A DNA stretch of 64,000 nucleotides from Staphylococcus pseudintermedius (GTDB lineage Bacteria; Bacillota; Bacilli; Staphylococcales; Staphylococcaceae): assembly GCF_001792775.2 (NCBI RefSeq), contig NZ_MLGE02000002.1, positions 152,851-216,850 on the forward strand. Reading direction: 5' to 3'. The notes beneath the pieces are model-generated. The model did not search any database. It was not told where the DNA came from and saw only the letters and a list, made by a program, of their open reading frames with translations. Shown piece by piece: positions 17,694 to 26,745 of this stretch (positions within the stretch are counted from its first letter, which is position 1; every line of letters begins with the position of its first letter). The position numbers and the translations under genes are program-made.

Positions 17694-18173
17694 TTACTGA
17701 ATGACCTGCTTCACTTCAGCATGACTCATCTCAATTAAATCATGCGGCGCTAAGCCCATTTGTACGCCGCGCTGTCCCGCACTCACAAAGACCCTGTCGA
17801 GCAACTCTATCGTACCATTAATGACTGTCGGAAAATGAGTCTTCATTCCAATCGGTGAGCAACCTCCACGTATATAGCCTGTCACTTTTTTCAAATCGTC
17901 GAGCGGCATCAAGTGCAATTTCTTTTCATGAACTGCCGCCGCTGCTGCTTTCATATCTAAATGTGCTGTCACTGGAATAACGAAGACAAAATGCTCATGG
18001 TTGGCATTTTCAAGAACGAGCGTTTTGTACACTTCTGCACTATTCGCGTTAATCAGCGCCGCAACTTCATGACCTTCAAGATGTCCCTCACCCACTTCAA
18101 ACGTTCGAATCTCATAGTTCACTTTCGCTCTATCCAATTGACGCATCGCATTTGTTTTCTTTTGTTTCGCCAT
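17694..18173 (-). CDS. ybaK: YbaK/EbsC-family Cys-tRNA(Pro) deacylase
   Basis: 159 residues of the YbaK editing domain, which hydrolyses Cys-tRNA(Pro) formed by mischarging. K50 in EVYKTLVL fits the conserved substrate-contacting lysine, and GGCSPIGMK is the family's C-terminal motif. It lies 22 bases after the large glycosyltransferase gene upstream and is probably co-transcribed with it. Confidence 0.88.
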   Translation of the reverse strand: MAKQKKTNAMRQLDRAKVNYEIRTFEVGEGHLEGHEVAALINANSAEVYKTLVLENANHEHFVFVIPVTAHLDMKAAAAAVHEKKLHLMPLDDLKKVTGYIRGGCSPIGMKTHFPTVINGTIELLDRVFVSAGQRGVQMGLAPHDLIEMSHAEVKQVIQ

Positions 18174-18195
18174 GATCTTACCTTCTTTCTATCAT

Positions 18196-20520
18196 TTATC
18201 GCGCAAATATCGACCGCACAACTTGTTCATCTGAATCACTTTGGTCATATGTCATTAATTGTGCAATGACTTTTTGATGATCAACAGATGATGTTGTTTC
18301 AATGTATTGCTGAATTTTTTCAACATCTGGTGTGACTTTTTGAATACTTGGAAATTCCGTCATATCAAAGTAAAAGCCGACATCTTGTTGATAATCTACT
18401 GTATCTTCATCAAGAATTAAAATAGGACGATTTAAATGCGCATAATCAAACATTGCTGACGAATAATCTGAAATCAGTACATCTGATATTAAATATAACT
18501 CTTGGATGTCTACCATTTCATTAAAAAAGCAATGGACACGCGGATGCAAATTTTGATAAAGTTCACGCAAATGCCCTTCATTCGGATGCAATTTCACAAT
18601 CATTTCATAAGATGACGGGAGACGTTCCAACAATGCGACAATATCTAATTCTGACACTGATTGTCGCGCATTTTTACGCCAAGTCGGACAGAATAAAATG
18701 TACTTTTTAGTCGCATCTCGTTGGAAGAAATACTTTTCTTGAATTTCCAACCATTTCGCTTCATCGTTTTGATGGCGAATTAACAAACTGTTCCGTGGCG
18801 CACCGTGACGTAAAATCGTTAAATTCGGATGAGTATCAAGTCGAAATGCCGAGCGAATATAAGTTTCGTAGCGTTCTGAAGTGGATAACAAGACATTCCA
18901 TTTCTGCATACGTGGTGCAAATTGTTGCGCTTGTTTTTGACGTTCAACAGCATCCACTAAATCATTCACCATCCGTTTAAGCGGAAAGCCGTGCCACGTT
19001 TGAATCACTTGTTGGTCAGGATGTTTCACCAGTCTATCCCACAAATTTCCGTTAATGACCGCATAACGACATCGTTCAAAAGCACGCATGTAAGCACGTG
19101 TGCCAAAGCGTATAGGTGTCATATCATAGCTACGAACTTCCATTTCCACTAACGGATCTGCCGCGCTCACATAAATCGTAAGCTCCGGATACAATCGCTT
19201 CATCGCACATGCAATGGCTTTCGGATCACCTGAAAAGTTTTTACCATGAAACGATTCGATAAACACCGCCTGGCCAGACACGTGACGACGTTGATTTTGA
19301 AACTTTTTCACTTGTGCTTCAACGTTAAAGAGCCCTTTACGCGTGAATTGATACAAACGCGACCCTTTACGGAACGGACTTTTCGGTGCTTGTTCTGCTG
19401 TCTCTTTCACTTTCACTACAACACGTTTCGCCGTGTTTTGGACATATTGGTAACTTGCTTTCATTTTTGGTTTGGCAATTTGTGACACATCAATCGTATG
19501 CGCTGCTGCCATAGCCATTGTTTGAGCAATCAATGCCTCTGTATCGTGACCTTGCGCAAGTTGTGTATGGAAAGTCTCGACATCCGCTTCACGTTCCGTA
19601 TCTGTATACTTACCATTAACCATCTCTACAATTTTTGCAGCATCACTTTCTAATGATTTTGTAATCCAAGTGACTGCATGAAACGGCGCATAAATATCTT
19701 TCAACACACCATCCTCGCCTGGATAAAGACACACACGATTGCCTTGTGCCATTGCTTCTAATATCGAATAACCAAACGTTTCATACGGTGACGTGGACAC
19801 GTAAATATAATCTGTCGGCTCTGACCCGTTAATATGGACATAATCTTCTAAATGATACGCAACGACAAGATTTTCGTACAGTTCCAGTGATGGTCCATAT
19901 CCTTGTAAATAAAGATGAATGCGCGTTTCGCCTTGTGTATACACAAAATAACGCATCAACTTTAACACATACGAAATGTCTTTAATTTCATCTTCAAAAC
20001 GGGCTTTCATTAATAAATTGTGCGTTTGGTGGACAGGTTGCGTTTGAAATTGCACGTGCTGATGGTTCACATACATCGGAAAGACATACGGATAGTCATA
20101 GCGCTCTTGAAATGCTTCTGCAATTTTTGGCGTACTGACACGCACTGCATCAATCGCTTCCAATGCCAGATCCATTTGTGGGTTCAGGTACGCTAACGGA
20201 CTGTGAATTTCACCTAAAATGCGCATTTCCGATGTACGATGTTTCACTTCTCGCGCAAATTCGAAAAAGTCCTCGCGTGTTAAAATGAGTAAGTCTGCCT
20301 GAGCTAACGTCTGTGCCCCGCGAAATGCGATAAACTGCGCGCCTTCAATCGCTTGCCCTTCTTCAGCTTTCAATTGACTCACTTGACGCTGACGAAAATG
20401 CATATAATTGACATATGTCACTTGATGACCTGCATGCAGAAAACTTTGGATTAAATTGAGGTTACTTCGCGTTGTGCCACCTTTTTGAAAAATGTTATAG
20501 CCTAATATTTTAATGTGCAT
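18196..20520 (-). CDS. Fused GT4-like glycosyltransferase and CDP-glycerol glycerophosphotransferase
   Basis: 774 residues in two halves. Residues about 1-330 look like a GT-B glycosyltransferase (KGGTTRSN near the N-terminus, then YETFGYSILEAMAQG at 246-260, the nucleotide-sugar E-x7-E region). Residues about 415-770 match TagB/TagF glycerophosphotransferases: ESFHGKNFSGDPKAI, QTWHG with H510, KLHPNEGH with H645, and SDYSSAMFDYAHLNRP at 684-699. The pairing suggests assembly of a sugar-plus-glycerol-phosphate polymer on the cytoplasmic side, such as a teichoic-acid-like glycopolymer. I chose ATG 20520 over the adjacent GTG because GGAGCG is 8 bases away. No other teichoic-acid cluster genes flank it. 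Confidence 0.75.
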   Translation of the reverse strand: MHIKILGYNIFQKGGTTRSNLNLIQSFLHAGHQVTYVNYMHFRQRQVSQLKAEEGQAIEGAQFIAFRGAQTLAQADLLILTREDFFEFAREVKHRTSEMRILGEIHSPLAYLNPQMDLALEAIDAVRVSTPKIAEAFQERYDYPYVFPMYVNHQHVQFQTQPVHQTHNLLMKARFEDEIKDISYVLKLMRYFVYTQGETRIHLYLQGYGPSLELYENLVVAYHLEDYVHINGSEPTDYIYVSTSPYETFGYSILEAMAQGNRVCLYPGEDGVLKDIYAPFHAVTWITKSLESDAAKIVEMVNGKYTDTEREADVETFHTQLAQGHDTEALIAQTMAMAAAHTIDVSQIAKPKMKASYQYVQNTAKRVVVKVKETAEQAPKSPFRKGSRLYQFTRKGLFNVEAQVKKFQNQRRHVSGQAVFIESFHGKNFSGDPKAIACAMKRLYPELTIYVSAADPLVEMEVRSYDMTPIRFGTRAYMRAFERCRYAVINGNLWDRLVKHPDQQVIQTWHGFPLKRMVNDLVDAVERQKQAQQFAPRMQKWNVLLSTSERYETYIRSAFRLDTHPNLTILRHGAPRNSLLIRHQNDEAKWLEIQEKYFFQRDATKKYILFCPTWRKNARQSVSELDIVALLERLPSSYEMIVKLHPNEGHLRELYQNLHPRVHCFFNEMVDIQELYLISDVLISDYSSAMFDYAHLNRPILILDEDTVDYQQDVGFYFDMTEFPSIQKVTPDVEKIQQYIETTSSVDHQKVIAQLMTYDQSDSDEQVVRSIFAR

Positions 20521-20570
20521 CACGTATTCGCTCCTACTTCTTCAATTCAATTTCCCACATTATAACATGA

Positions 20571-20637
20571 AAACAGCAGATTATCGCATGACGCCAATGT
20601 CGTAATGACGTGCCATGTGAGATATCTGCTGTTTCAA
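20571..20637 (-). terminator. Terminator hairpin after norA
   Basis: An inverted repeat with GAAACAGCAGAT/ATCTGCTGTTTTC outer arms and a GCATGACG/CGTCATGC-like inner stem, lying just after the norA stop on the minus strand. Confidence 0.65.
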
Positions 20638-20657
20638 ATTATTTTTAATTCACATCT

Positions 20658-21824
20658 CTAAGACTGTTTCAAATTTTGATGACGTCGCAACTGTTTTTCA
20701 ATCAAAATCACAATACAGCCGAGGAGCATGAACATAATCGACATGTATAATGGATATTCAATATTAACATCATATAAACCACCAGCAATGAGCGGCCCAA
20801 TAAAATTCCCCATACTCGTAAATGTTGAATTAAGTCCACCAGCAAAGCCTTGACGATTCCCCGCAATATTTGAGAAATAATTCGTTAATGCAGGTCGAAT
20901 TAAGTCAAAACCGATAAACACGATGAAACAGATCAACATCACTTGCCAATAGCTATGTGCAAAAATTAAAAGCATAAGGACAAACGCCGAATAGATTAAA
21001 GCGTATATAATAAACACGAGCTCACTCATGCGACGTATCATTTTATCAAATAAGAACACTTGGAAGATGGCACCAAAAATACCGCCACCTGTAATCGCAA
21101 TCGAAATGTCAGCTGGTGTAAAATCCATTTTGTCCGCCGTATACAATGGAAATAACGTCTCAAATGCAGATAAGCCAAACGCTAAAATTAATGTTAAAAT
21201 GGCGGGTGTAATAAAAGCTTTGTAATTTATTTTGCCAAATTCCGTACTATCAAACTGTGCAAACCCTTGTGTCGTTGCACGTTTCGGTGACTGGATGAAG
21301 AGCAAAGTACAAATAAAAGCCAAAACGCCGAGCACACCAGCAAAAACAAAGGGTAAACGATGTGAAATCTCTGCCAAGAAACCACCTATCCCCGGCCCTA
21401 AAATAAAACCCGCTGAAATGATGGCTGACATGTAACCAAAATTGCGCGCTTTATCTTTTGGTGGAGAGAGATCCGCAATCAAACCTGTCACCCCTGGCAT
21501 GACCATCCCAGCACTAAAGCCCCCAAGTACACGTGACACGATAAGTAACGAAAAAGTATGGCTCCACGCAAATAAAAACTCCGAAACACTAAATAAAACT
21601 AAGCCAATACAAATAATGAGTTTTTTGCCTAATCGGTCTGCCAAAGTCCCGCCAAAAGGTGAAATCAACATTTGAGCGAGCGCAAATACTGCAACGAGTA
21701 CACCCAAGTCTGCCCCGGTGAGTCCTAAATCTTTTAAATAGACCGGTAGCACAGGAATAATGAGCCCGATTCCTAAAAAGACTAAGAAAATATTCAAATA
21801 TAAAATGATGAATTGTTTTTTCAA
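20658..21824 (-). CDS. norA: NorA multidrug efflux pump (MFS)
   Basis: 388 residues, 12 hydrophobic segments, the same length as S. aureus NorA and strikingly similar to it (FLGIGLIIPVLPVYLKDLGL, FGGTLADRLGKKLI motif A, GFILGPGIGGF motif C). It exports fluoroquinolones, biocides and dyes using the proton gradient. The start is TTG 21824, 8 bases after AAGGAG; a frame beginning at 21851 reads through that site. In S. aureus, MgrA regulates norA, and mgrA lies about 7 kb away here. Confidence 0.95.
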   Translation of the reverse strand: MKKQFIILYLNIFLVFLGIGLIIPVLPVYLKDLGLTGADLGVLVAVFALAQMLISPFGGTLADRLGKKLIICIGLVLFSVSEFLFAWSHTFSLLIVSRVLGGFSAGMVMPGVTGLIADLSPPKDKARNFGYMSAIISAGFILGPGIGGFLAEISHRLPFVFAGVLGVLAFICTLLFIQSPKRATTQGFAQFDSTEFGKINYKAFITPAILTLILAFGLSAFETLFPLYTADKMDFTPADISIAITGGGIFGAIFQVFLFDKMIRRMSELVFIIYALIYSAFVLMLLIFAHSYWQVMLICFIVFIGFDLIRPALTNYFSNIAGNRQGFAGGLNSTFTSMGNFIGPLIAGGLYDVNIEYPLYMSIMFMLLGCIVILIEKQLRRHQNLKQS

Positions 21825-21862
21825 ATGCGCCACTCCTTCCGCTTCATTCAAAATATTACAAC

Positions 21863-21891
21863 ATTATATAACATTTGTTTTACAAAAGAAA
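21863..21891 (-). promoter_or_regulatory. norA promoter
   Basis: On the minus strand TTTCTT, a 17-base spacer and TATAAT, giving a leader of about 30 bases to the TTG start. The region 21825-22141 otherwise holds only the divergent promoter of the next operon; I see no other element in it. Confidence 0.5.
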
Positions 21892-22086
21892 GTTTCGAAA
21901 CACTAAAATTAAAAGTTTTTGAAATCAAGAACATCAAACCTTTTGTATATTATAAACAAAAATTTTATAGCTTATTATCATCTAAAGGGAGCCGGTGCAC
22001 GTGATGTAAAGATTCCGCTTCCCTTCACTTTCACTGTCATCTCTACAACTCGAGACTGATTCCTATTTAAAAGACAGTGAAAAATT

Positions 22087-22115
22087 TGAAACCATCGAAA
22101 TTAACGGTTATGCTA
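22087..22115 (+). promoter_or_regulatory. Promoter of the DUF1361-CPBP operon
   Basis: TTGAAA, a 17-base spacer and TATGCT, about 27 bases before the ATG at 22142, which is preceded by GGAGG. Confidence 0.5.
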
Positions 22116-22141
22116 TATATCTCATAGAAGGAGGTATCACG

Positions 22142-22759
22142 ATGAATGCCCGATACATTGCACGTATCACCTATGTGGTATTAATTCTTATTTCAATACT
22201 TATTCCCAATCAATTAATGTTTTTAACACTCAATGTATCTTTAGCTTATATTCCATTAGAATTGGCCTATTTGATCAAACTTTTTATACCGGGGCGTGCA
22301 TTTGAATGGCCGCTTTTTATCATATACTTATTTATCTTTATATTAATGTTACCAAACACATTTTATATGGTGACAGATTTAATCCATTTGAATCAATTTA
22401 CATTTAATTTTTTGGCTGAACTCAATTTATATGAGTGGTTCCATTTCACATTACTCATCTCATCAGTCATCTTCTCACTTTATTGTTATGTGTTAATTGT
22501 GATGGAAATTTATCACCTCATTCAAGTTACTCCATTACGTATCGTTGCTTTGTTCGGCATGATGGTTTTGAGTGGACTCGGCATTTATGTAGGTCGCTTT
22601 TTACGTTTTCATAGCGTGCATATTATTAATCACCCATTTTCCGTCATCGTCTCAACATTAAAATCACTGAATCTTGAGGCACTTATTTTTGTGTCATTTA
22701 TCATATTAATTCAAGCTTTACTATTTTTATTTGTGAAAGGAGTTCGAAGCCGTACATGA
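22142..22759 (+). CDS. DUF1361 membrane protein
   Basis: 205 residues with about six membrane segments and the family's conserved LPNTFYMVTDLIHL region (residues about 74-87). Function is unknown for the family. It overlaps the next gene by four bases (ATGA). The C-terminus is basic (KGVRSRT). It heads a three-gene membrane cassette. Confidence 0.82.
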   Translation: MNARYIARITYVVLILISILIPNQLMFLTLNVSLAYIPLELAYLIKLFIPGRAFEWPLFIIYLFIFILMLPNTFYMVTDLIHLNQFTFNFLAELNLYEWFHFTLLISSVIFSLYCYVLIVMEIYHLIQVTPLRIVALFGMMVLSGLGIYVGRFLRFHSVHIINHPFSVIVSTLKSLNLEALIFVSFIILIQALLFLFVKGVRSRT

Positions 22760-23028
22760 TTTCAACAGTTATATTTATCAGTGCGATACCGGCCTTTCAA
22801 CTTCTGATCACTCTATTTTACTATCAAATCGGCTGGCGCAAATGGTGGCCCCTCGTCATGCTGTTACTACCTATGGGCATTGCTGTATTCGGAATTCAAC
22901 TGTTGTATTACGAACGACATTATCCAAACTGGCAACTTCCCTTTAAAGTGAAATTATTGCTAAAATACAGTTATATTCTTACATGTCTTCAATTTGTAAG
23001 CTTATATTTATTGCTGTTTGGCATTTAA
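22756..23028 (+). CDS. Small membrane protein between DUF1361 and a CPBP protease
   Basis: 90 residues, three hydrophobic segments, with aromatic motifs YYQIGWRKWWP and YYERHYPNW. The ATG lies in the stop of the DUF1361 gene, with AAGGAG upstream. I recognise no family. Tight coupling on both sides suggests a shared function with its neighbours. Confidence 0.65.
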   Translation: MISTVIFISAIPAFQLLITLFYYQIGWRKWWPLVMLLLPMGIAVFGIQLLYYERHYPNWQLPFKVKLLLKYSYILTCLQFVSLYLLLFGI

Positions 23029-23062
23029 TAACTGTAGAAGCAAAGTACCTAGGAGGAAAATG

Positions 23063-23773
23063 ATGCATATGTCTTCAAAGCAAGTCGCCTGGCGTGATTT
23101 ATGGGCGATAGTCATCTATTTTTTAGCACAAATCATTCTGGGCAATGTGTTCAGTCTATTCTTAATCCCATCAACACAAATACCGGTCGCAATGGCACTG
23201 TTAATTGTCGGTATACTCACGTCCATCTTTGTCATTATTTATTTGGCATGGTCGCATCGTCACGGCTTAAAAACTAAGATAACCGTCGCATTGATGCAAA
23301 GTAGAAAGCATATTAAGCTGATGATCAGTGTGTATGTGCTCTATATGATTGCGAATATGATTTTCACTTATGTATTACAGTTGTTACCTGAACAATGGCA
23401 ATTTAAAGAAACAGGCAACCAAGAAGTACTCATGGCCTTTTTCCATCAACCGGCTTGGTTACCACTCGTATTTTTAAGTTTAGCCATTTTGACACCGATC
23501 ACCGAGGAATTGCTTTTCCGTCATATCATTATTGGCGAGCTCGGCAAAAAATGGGGCCTCATGTTTACAGGTCTGATTTCTATCGTTATTTTTGCAAGTT
23601 TGCATATGTTTGCCGCACACCATCCACTTGAAGCGGTACCGTATATTTTTCTAGCAACGATGTTCGTCGTTGCTTACATTAAAAGTGGTTGTAACATTGC
23701 TGTGTCTATTTTCTTGCATATGTTTAATAATACACTTGCTTTTATCGGCGTCCTTTTCCAAATTTTTTCATAA
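23063..23773 (+). CDS. CPBP-family intramembrane metalloprotease (CAAX-like)
   Basis: 236 residues with about eight membrane segments. The CPBP motifs are clear: EELLFR (E148, E149, R153), then FASLHMF and HMFNN, giving glutamate and histidine metal ligands. Prokaryotic members process or protect against peptides, but the substrate is unknown. Of three close ATGs, 23063 is 6 bases after GGAGG and is preferred; 23060 is equally open. A strong terminator follows. Confidence 0.85.
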   Translation: MHMSSKQVAWRDLWAIVIYFLAQIILGNVFSLFLIPSTQIPVAMALLIVGILTSIFVIIYLAWSHRHGLKTKITVALMQSRKHIKLMISVYVLYMIANMIFTYVLQLLPEQWQFKETGNQEVLMAFFHQPAWLPLVFLSLAILTPITEELLFRHIIIGELGKKWGLMFTGLISIVIFASLHMFAAHHPLEAVPYIFLATMFVVAYIKSGCNIAVSIFLHMFNNTLAFIGVLFQIFS

Positions 23774-23779
23774 TACTTA

Positions 23780-23820
23780 AACCCCCACGTACAATCAAAC
23801 GACGTGGGGGTTATTTTTAT
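23780..23820 (+). terminator. Terminator after the CPBP gene
   Basis: AACCCCCACGT pairs perfectly with ACGTGGGGGTT over an 11-base loop, then a T-rich tail. Confidence 0.9.
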
Positions 23821-23903
23821 ATACGAAATTGAATACATGAATCGTTACAGCTCGATTCAGTGTTGGACCGGTAAAAGGGACGCCAGTTCAATCATCAACT
23901 GGT

Positions 23904-24842
23904 TTATAAACTTTTCAGCGCTGCCTTTACACCTTCGACCGCTTCAGCTGAACGTTTCAACTGCGCTTTTTCTTCATCCGTTAACTCTAATTCAATAATA
24001 CGTTCGACACCATTTGCACCTAAAACAGTTGGCACGCCGATATAAATATCATCCAACTGATACTCCCCTTGGCAATAAGCGATCGTTGGTAATACACGTT
24101 TTTGATCTTCTAAAATCGCAATCAACATTTCATAAACTGCCGCTGCCGGTGCATAATAAGCTGAACCCGTGCCTAACAGTTGGACAATTTCTGCGCCACC
24201 TTTACGTGTTCTTTCAACAATTTCTTCTATTTTTTTTGGTGGTAACAGTTCATTAAGTGGCACGCCATTCACTTGGCTATGACGCACTAACGGCACCATC
24301 GTATCCCCATGTCCGCCCAACACTAATCCTGTCACATCATTCACTGCAACATCTAAAGCTTCTGCAACAAATGTATTAAATCTCGCAGTATCTAACACAC
24401 CCGATTGTCCAATGACACGTTCACTCGGAAAACCTGACGTACGATAAACGGTATACGTCATCGCATCAACTGGGTTCGTTAAGACGATAATCGTACAGTG
24501 AGGTGAATATTGCACAATTTTCTTCGTCACTTCAACCATGACTTGTTCATTCGTTTGGACTAAATCATCACGACTCATACCAGGTTGACGTGGGACCCCT
24601 GCCGTAATGACAACAACATCCGAATCTTTCGTATCCGCATAGTCGACAGTAGAATTCACATGCACATTAAATCCCAAAATTGAGCCACTTTGTTGCATGT
24701 CTAATGTTTTCCCTTTCATCACTGACGCGTTCTTTTCACGGTCAACAATCAACACATCCGCATTGCCATGAGAAGCAACAATAAATGCAAGTGTTGCACC
24801 CGTGTGACCTGATCCAATAATTGAAACTTTTTTTCGTCTCAT
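23904..24842 (-). CDS. mdh: NAD-dependent malate dehydrogenase (LDH-like type)
   Basis: 312 residues of the lactate/malate dehydrogenase family. The substrate loop reads [13 protein letters not shown] with R85 and R91; Arg at the first position selects malate over pyruvate, and the loop is close to Bacillus Mdh. The catalytic His is H178 (GGHGDTM), paired with D151 in [10 protein letters not shown]34 at the end of the second strand indicates NAD. It interconverts malate and oxaloacetate in the cytosol. S. aureus, as I recall, relies on the quinone enzyme Mqo, so this gene is a difference. An AAGGGGG site precedes the ATG. Confidence 0.9.
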   Translation of the reverse strand: MRRKKVSIIGSGHTGATLAFIVASHGNADVLIVDREKNASVMKGKTLDMQQSGSILGFNVHVNSTVDYADTKDSDVVVITAGVPRQPGMSRDDLVQTNEQVMVEVTKKIVQYSPHCTIIVLTNPVDAMTYTVYRTSGFPSERVIGQSGVLDTARFNTFVAEALDVAVNDVTGLVLGGHGDTMVPLVRHSQVNGVPLNELLPPKKIEEIVERTRKGGAEIVQLLGTGSAYYAPAAAVYEMLIAILEDQKRVLPTIAYCQGEYQLDDIYIGVPTVLGANGVERIIELELTDEEKAQLKRSAEAVEGVKAALKSL

Positions 24843-24874
24843 ATTCCAAAACCCCCTTGTCTTTCATCACTTTT

Positions 24875-24883
24875 ATTATATCA
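24875..24883 (-). promoter_or_regulatory. Extended -10 promoter of mdh
   Basis: On the minus strand TGATATAAT, about 33 bases before the ATG. A 12-bp palindrome ATTACATGTAAT lies further upstream at about 24923-24934. Confidence 0.45.
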
Positions 24884-25026
24884 TTGCATTTTTATAAATG
24901 TATAACACTATTCACATTATTACATGTAATCTTTGTGACAAACGCTAATGAATCATTATAGAAGATGACATAAGGGGGATGGTTTATGACTTACTTATAA
25001 ACGCTTTGTAATATTAAAAATAACTT

Positions 25027-25237
25027 TTAAATCATGGTGGATATTCGTATAAGGATTTTGACCAATGCTTTATGACTTTGAGAAACCGCTTCAACACTCA
25101 CACTGATATTAGACTTGCTATGCTTTTTCCTTAACATGTCAACATAGTGTTTTTCAGTGTAACCCTCACAGTATATTTTAACTATTTTGTTTGGTGTTTT
25201 GCCTTTTTTATCTTCCTCGTCTTTTGTTTTTACTCAT
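25027..25237 (-). pseudogene. Truncated, frameshifted RloB-like gene
   Basis: An ATG at 25237 overlaps the stop of the ATPase gene (ATGAGTAA) and reads MSKNKRRGR then TAA. One base out of frame the sequence continues KKGKTPNKIVKIYCEGYTEKHYVDML for about 60 codons to a stop at 25027-25029. The joined text matches the usual N-terminus of RloB (basic RRGR, then the Toprim-like CEG-TE core). The break falls beside a run of six A. Only about 70 of some 200 residues remain, so the partner gene is dead here unless the frameshift is a sequencing error; the 3' loss would still remain. Confidence 0.7.
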
Positions 25238-26558
25238 CCTCACCACCATCCACATGATGCTTTTTGCCAATCAAAGTTGTAAAATCATTTATCGTTACAT
25301 TAGGGACCGCACCATAGACACCTTCCAAATAGCGTTTAAAAATTGTTAAATCTGACCTTTTACCATAGTCATCATTAAAATCAAATATACTGTACAATTC
25401 ACTAGCACCTTCGAAGTCTTTCTTAGCTAAATAAATTTGATCCACGCGTAAATCGCAATCTAGTAAAAACAGCTGATGCGAAGTCAAAATAAATTGACTC
25501 CTGTTCTCCATTAGATTAAACAGTTTAATCATAATTTTCGAAATATTTAAGTGTAGAGAATCATCAAATTCATCCATCACAAAAACGCTTCCCCTTTTAG
25601 TTTCGTCTAGTATGTTCAGTGCCAAAGTAATCAATTTTTTCGTCCCCTCAGACTCATGATTGAAAGAAATACGTTGGCTTCCTATTCTATCGCCTTCTTG
25701 ATTATACTTTTTATACACTAAATTCAACTTATAAACATCAGTTTTCAGCTCTGCTTCACTTGTATTCATTACTTCTTCATTTTCGTTATTAATTGCATTT
25801 AAAATGTTCAATAACTTTTTAGGTATGTTAAAAGTATCTATAGTTGTATCAATATCAGCCACTTTAATATCACATTTCTGTAAAAACTCTATCAGGTCTC
25901 TTTTACTTTCTTCATTTTCTATCACATGTAGCATTTCTTTAATATCCCGATGCTCTAAATGCCCGTTAATGAAGACGAGCTGATTTGAGAACCATCGATA
26001 GACATTCAAACAATGTGTATCATTCACACTTTGACCAACTTTTAAAAAGAGTTCATTTCTTCTCGTTTTCGTCACTTCATCTTTAACCCATTTAGGCGTA
26101 ACAATAAATGCCTCTTCATCTCTTTCAAAATATTTATGGTATTTGCCATTTTCATAATAAAATAATGTTTCACGTAAAATAGCCGTTTCTACATATTCAA
26201 ATTGATATTGATATTGAATCCCGTTCGCTACGATTTCTACACATAACTTTGTACTATTTTTAACTGAATAATCATCTAATAAAAAGGAAACTTTAGGAAT
26301 TTTTTTTGTAGCACTCATATTCTCGCTCAAAATTAATTCTTGCATTAACTTTAATGCACTAATTAAATTAGATTTACCAGAACCATTTGCACCAAACACA
26401 ATTGCGCTTTTTAATAAATTTATTTTTTCTGTATGACGTGTTTTTTGAACTTCATAAGTATTCTCTTTTAACTTCCTTAGTCTTTTACCTGTTTCCATAC
26501 TAAAAACTGTATCATCTCTATAAGAAAGATGGTTTTTAAATTCAAAATTAATGAGCAT
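25230..26558 (-). CDS. AAA/ABC-type ATPase of the RloA (AAA_15/21) group
   Basis: 442 residues. Walker A is FGANGSGKSN (G57 to S63) right after the first strand, with a long coiled, mixed middle. The C-terminal half carries the EGTKKLITLAL signature-like helix and Walker B GSVFVMDEFDDSLH. RloA-type ATPases pair with RloB, a Toprim-like nuclease candidate, in loci linked to restriction or phage defence. Here rloB follows directly but is broken. I chose ATG 26558 (MLINFEF), 7 bases after GGAGG; 26561 is possible. No restriction-modification genes are nearby. Codon use is more AT-rich than its neighbours, which fits horizontal gain. Confidence 0.78.
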   Translation of the reverse strand: MLINFEFKNHLSYRDDTVFSMETGKRLRKLKENTYEVQKTRHTEKINLLKSAIVFGANGSGKSNLISALKLMQELILSENMSATKKIPKVSFLLDDYSVKNSTKLCVEIVANGIQYQYQFEYVETAILRETLFYYENGKYHKYFERDEEAFIVTPKWVKDEVTKTRRNELFLKVGQSVNDTHCLNVYRWFSNQLVFINGHLEHRDIKEMLHVIENEESKRDLIEFLQKCDIKVADIDTTIDTFNIPKKLLNILNAINNENEEVMNTSEAELKTDVYKLNLVYKKYNQEGDRIGSQRISFNHESEGTKKLITLALNILDETKRGSVFVMDEFDDSLHLNISKIMIKLFNLMENRSQFILTSHQLFLLDCDLRVDQIYLAKKDFEGASELYSIFDFNDDYGKRSDLTIFKRYLEGVYGAVPNVTINDFTTLIGKKHHVDGGEDE

Positions 26559-26693
26559 CATCTTACCTCCTAACGTATTTTCGTTCTTAAATAATCTGAT
26601 ATGTTTATTATAAGGTAAATACTGACAAACTAAAACAGAAACACGTTCCAAACTTTAACGGATTCATTAAAATTAATAAATGCAATGCACACT

Positions 26694-26736
26694 GAAAAAA
26701 CACGCCTACATGGATGGATACCATGTAAACGTGTGC
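26694..26736 (-). terminator. Terminator before the RloA-type gene
   Basis: On the minus strand ACACG..ACATGG pairs with CCATGT..CGTGT and a six-T tail follows, 10 bases past the stop of the 26746 gene. Confidence 0.8.
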
Positions 26737-26745
26737 ATATTTCAC

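Noticed and set aside
23904..24842. L-lactate dehydrogenase call for the 23904-24842 gene
   Set aside because: The substrate loop has RQPGMSR (malate type) rather than the QKPGETR of lactate dehydrogenases.
24960..25006. Possible start of a gene with a G-rich ribosome site (AAGGGGGATGG, then ATG)
   Set aside because: The frame stops after four codons; at most a remnant.
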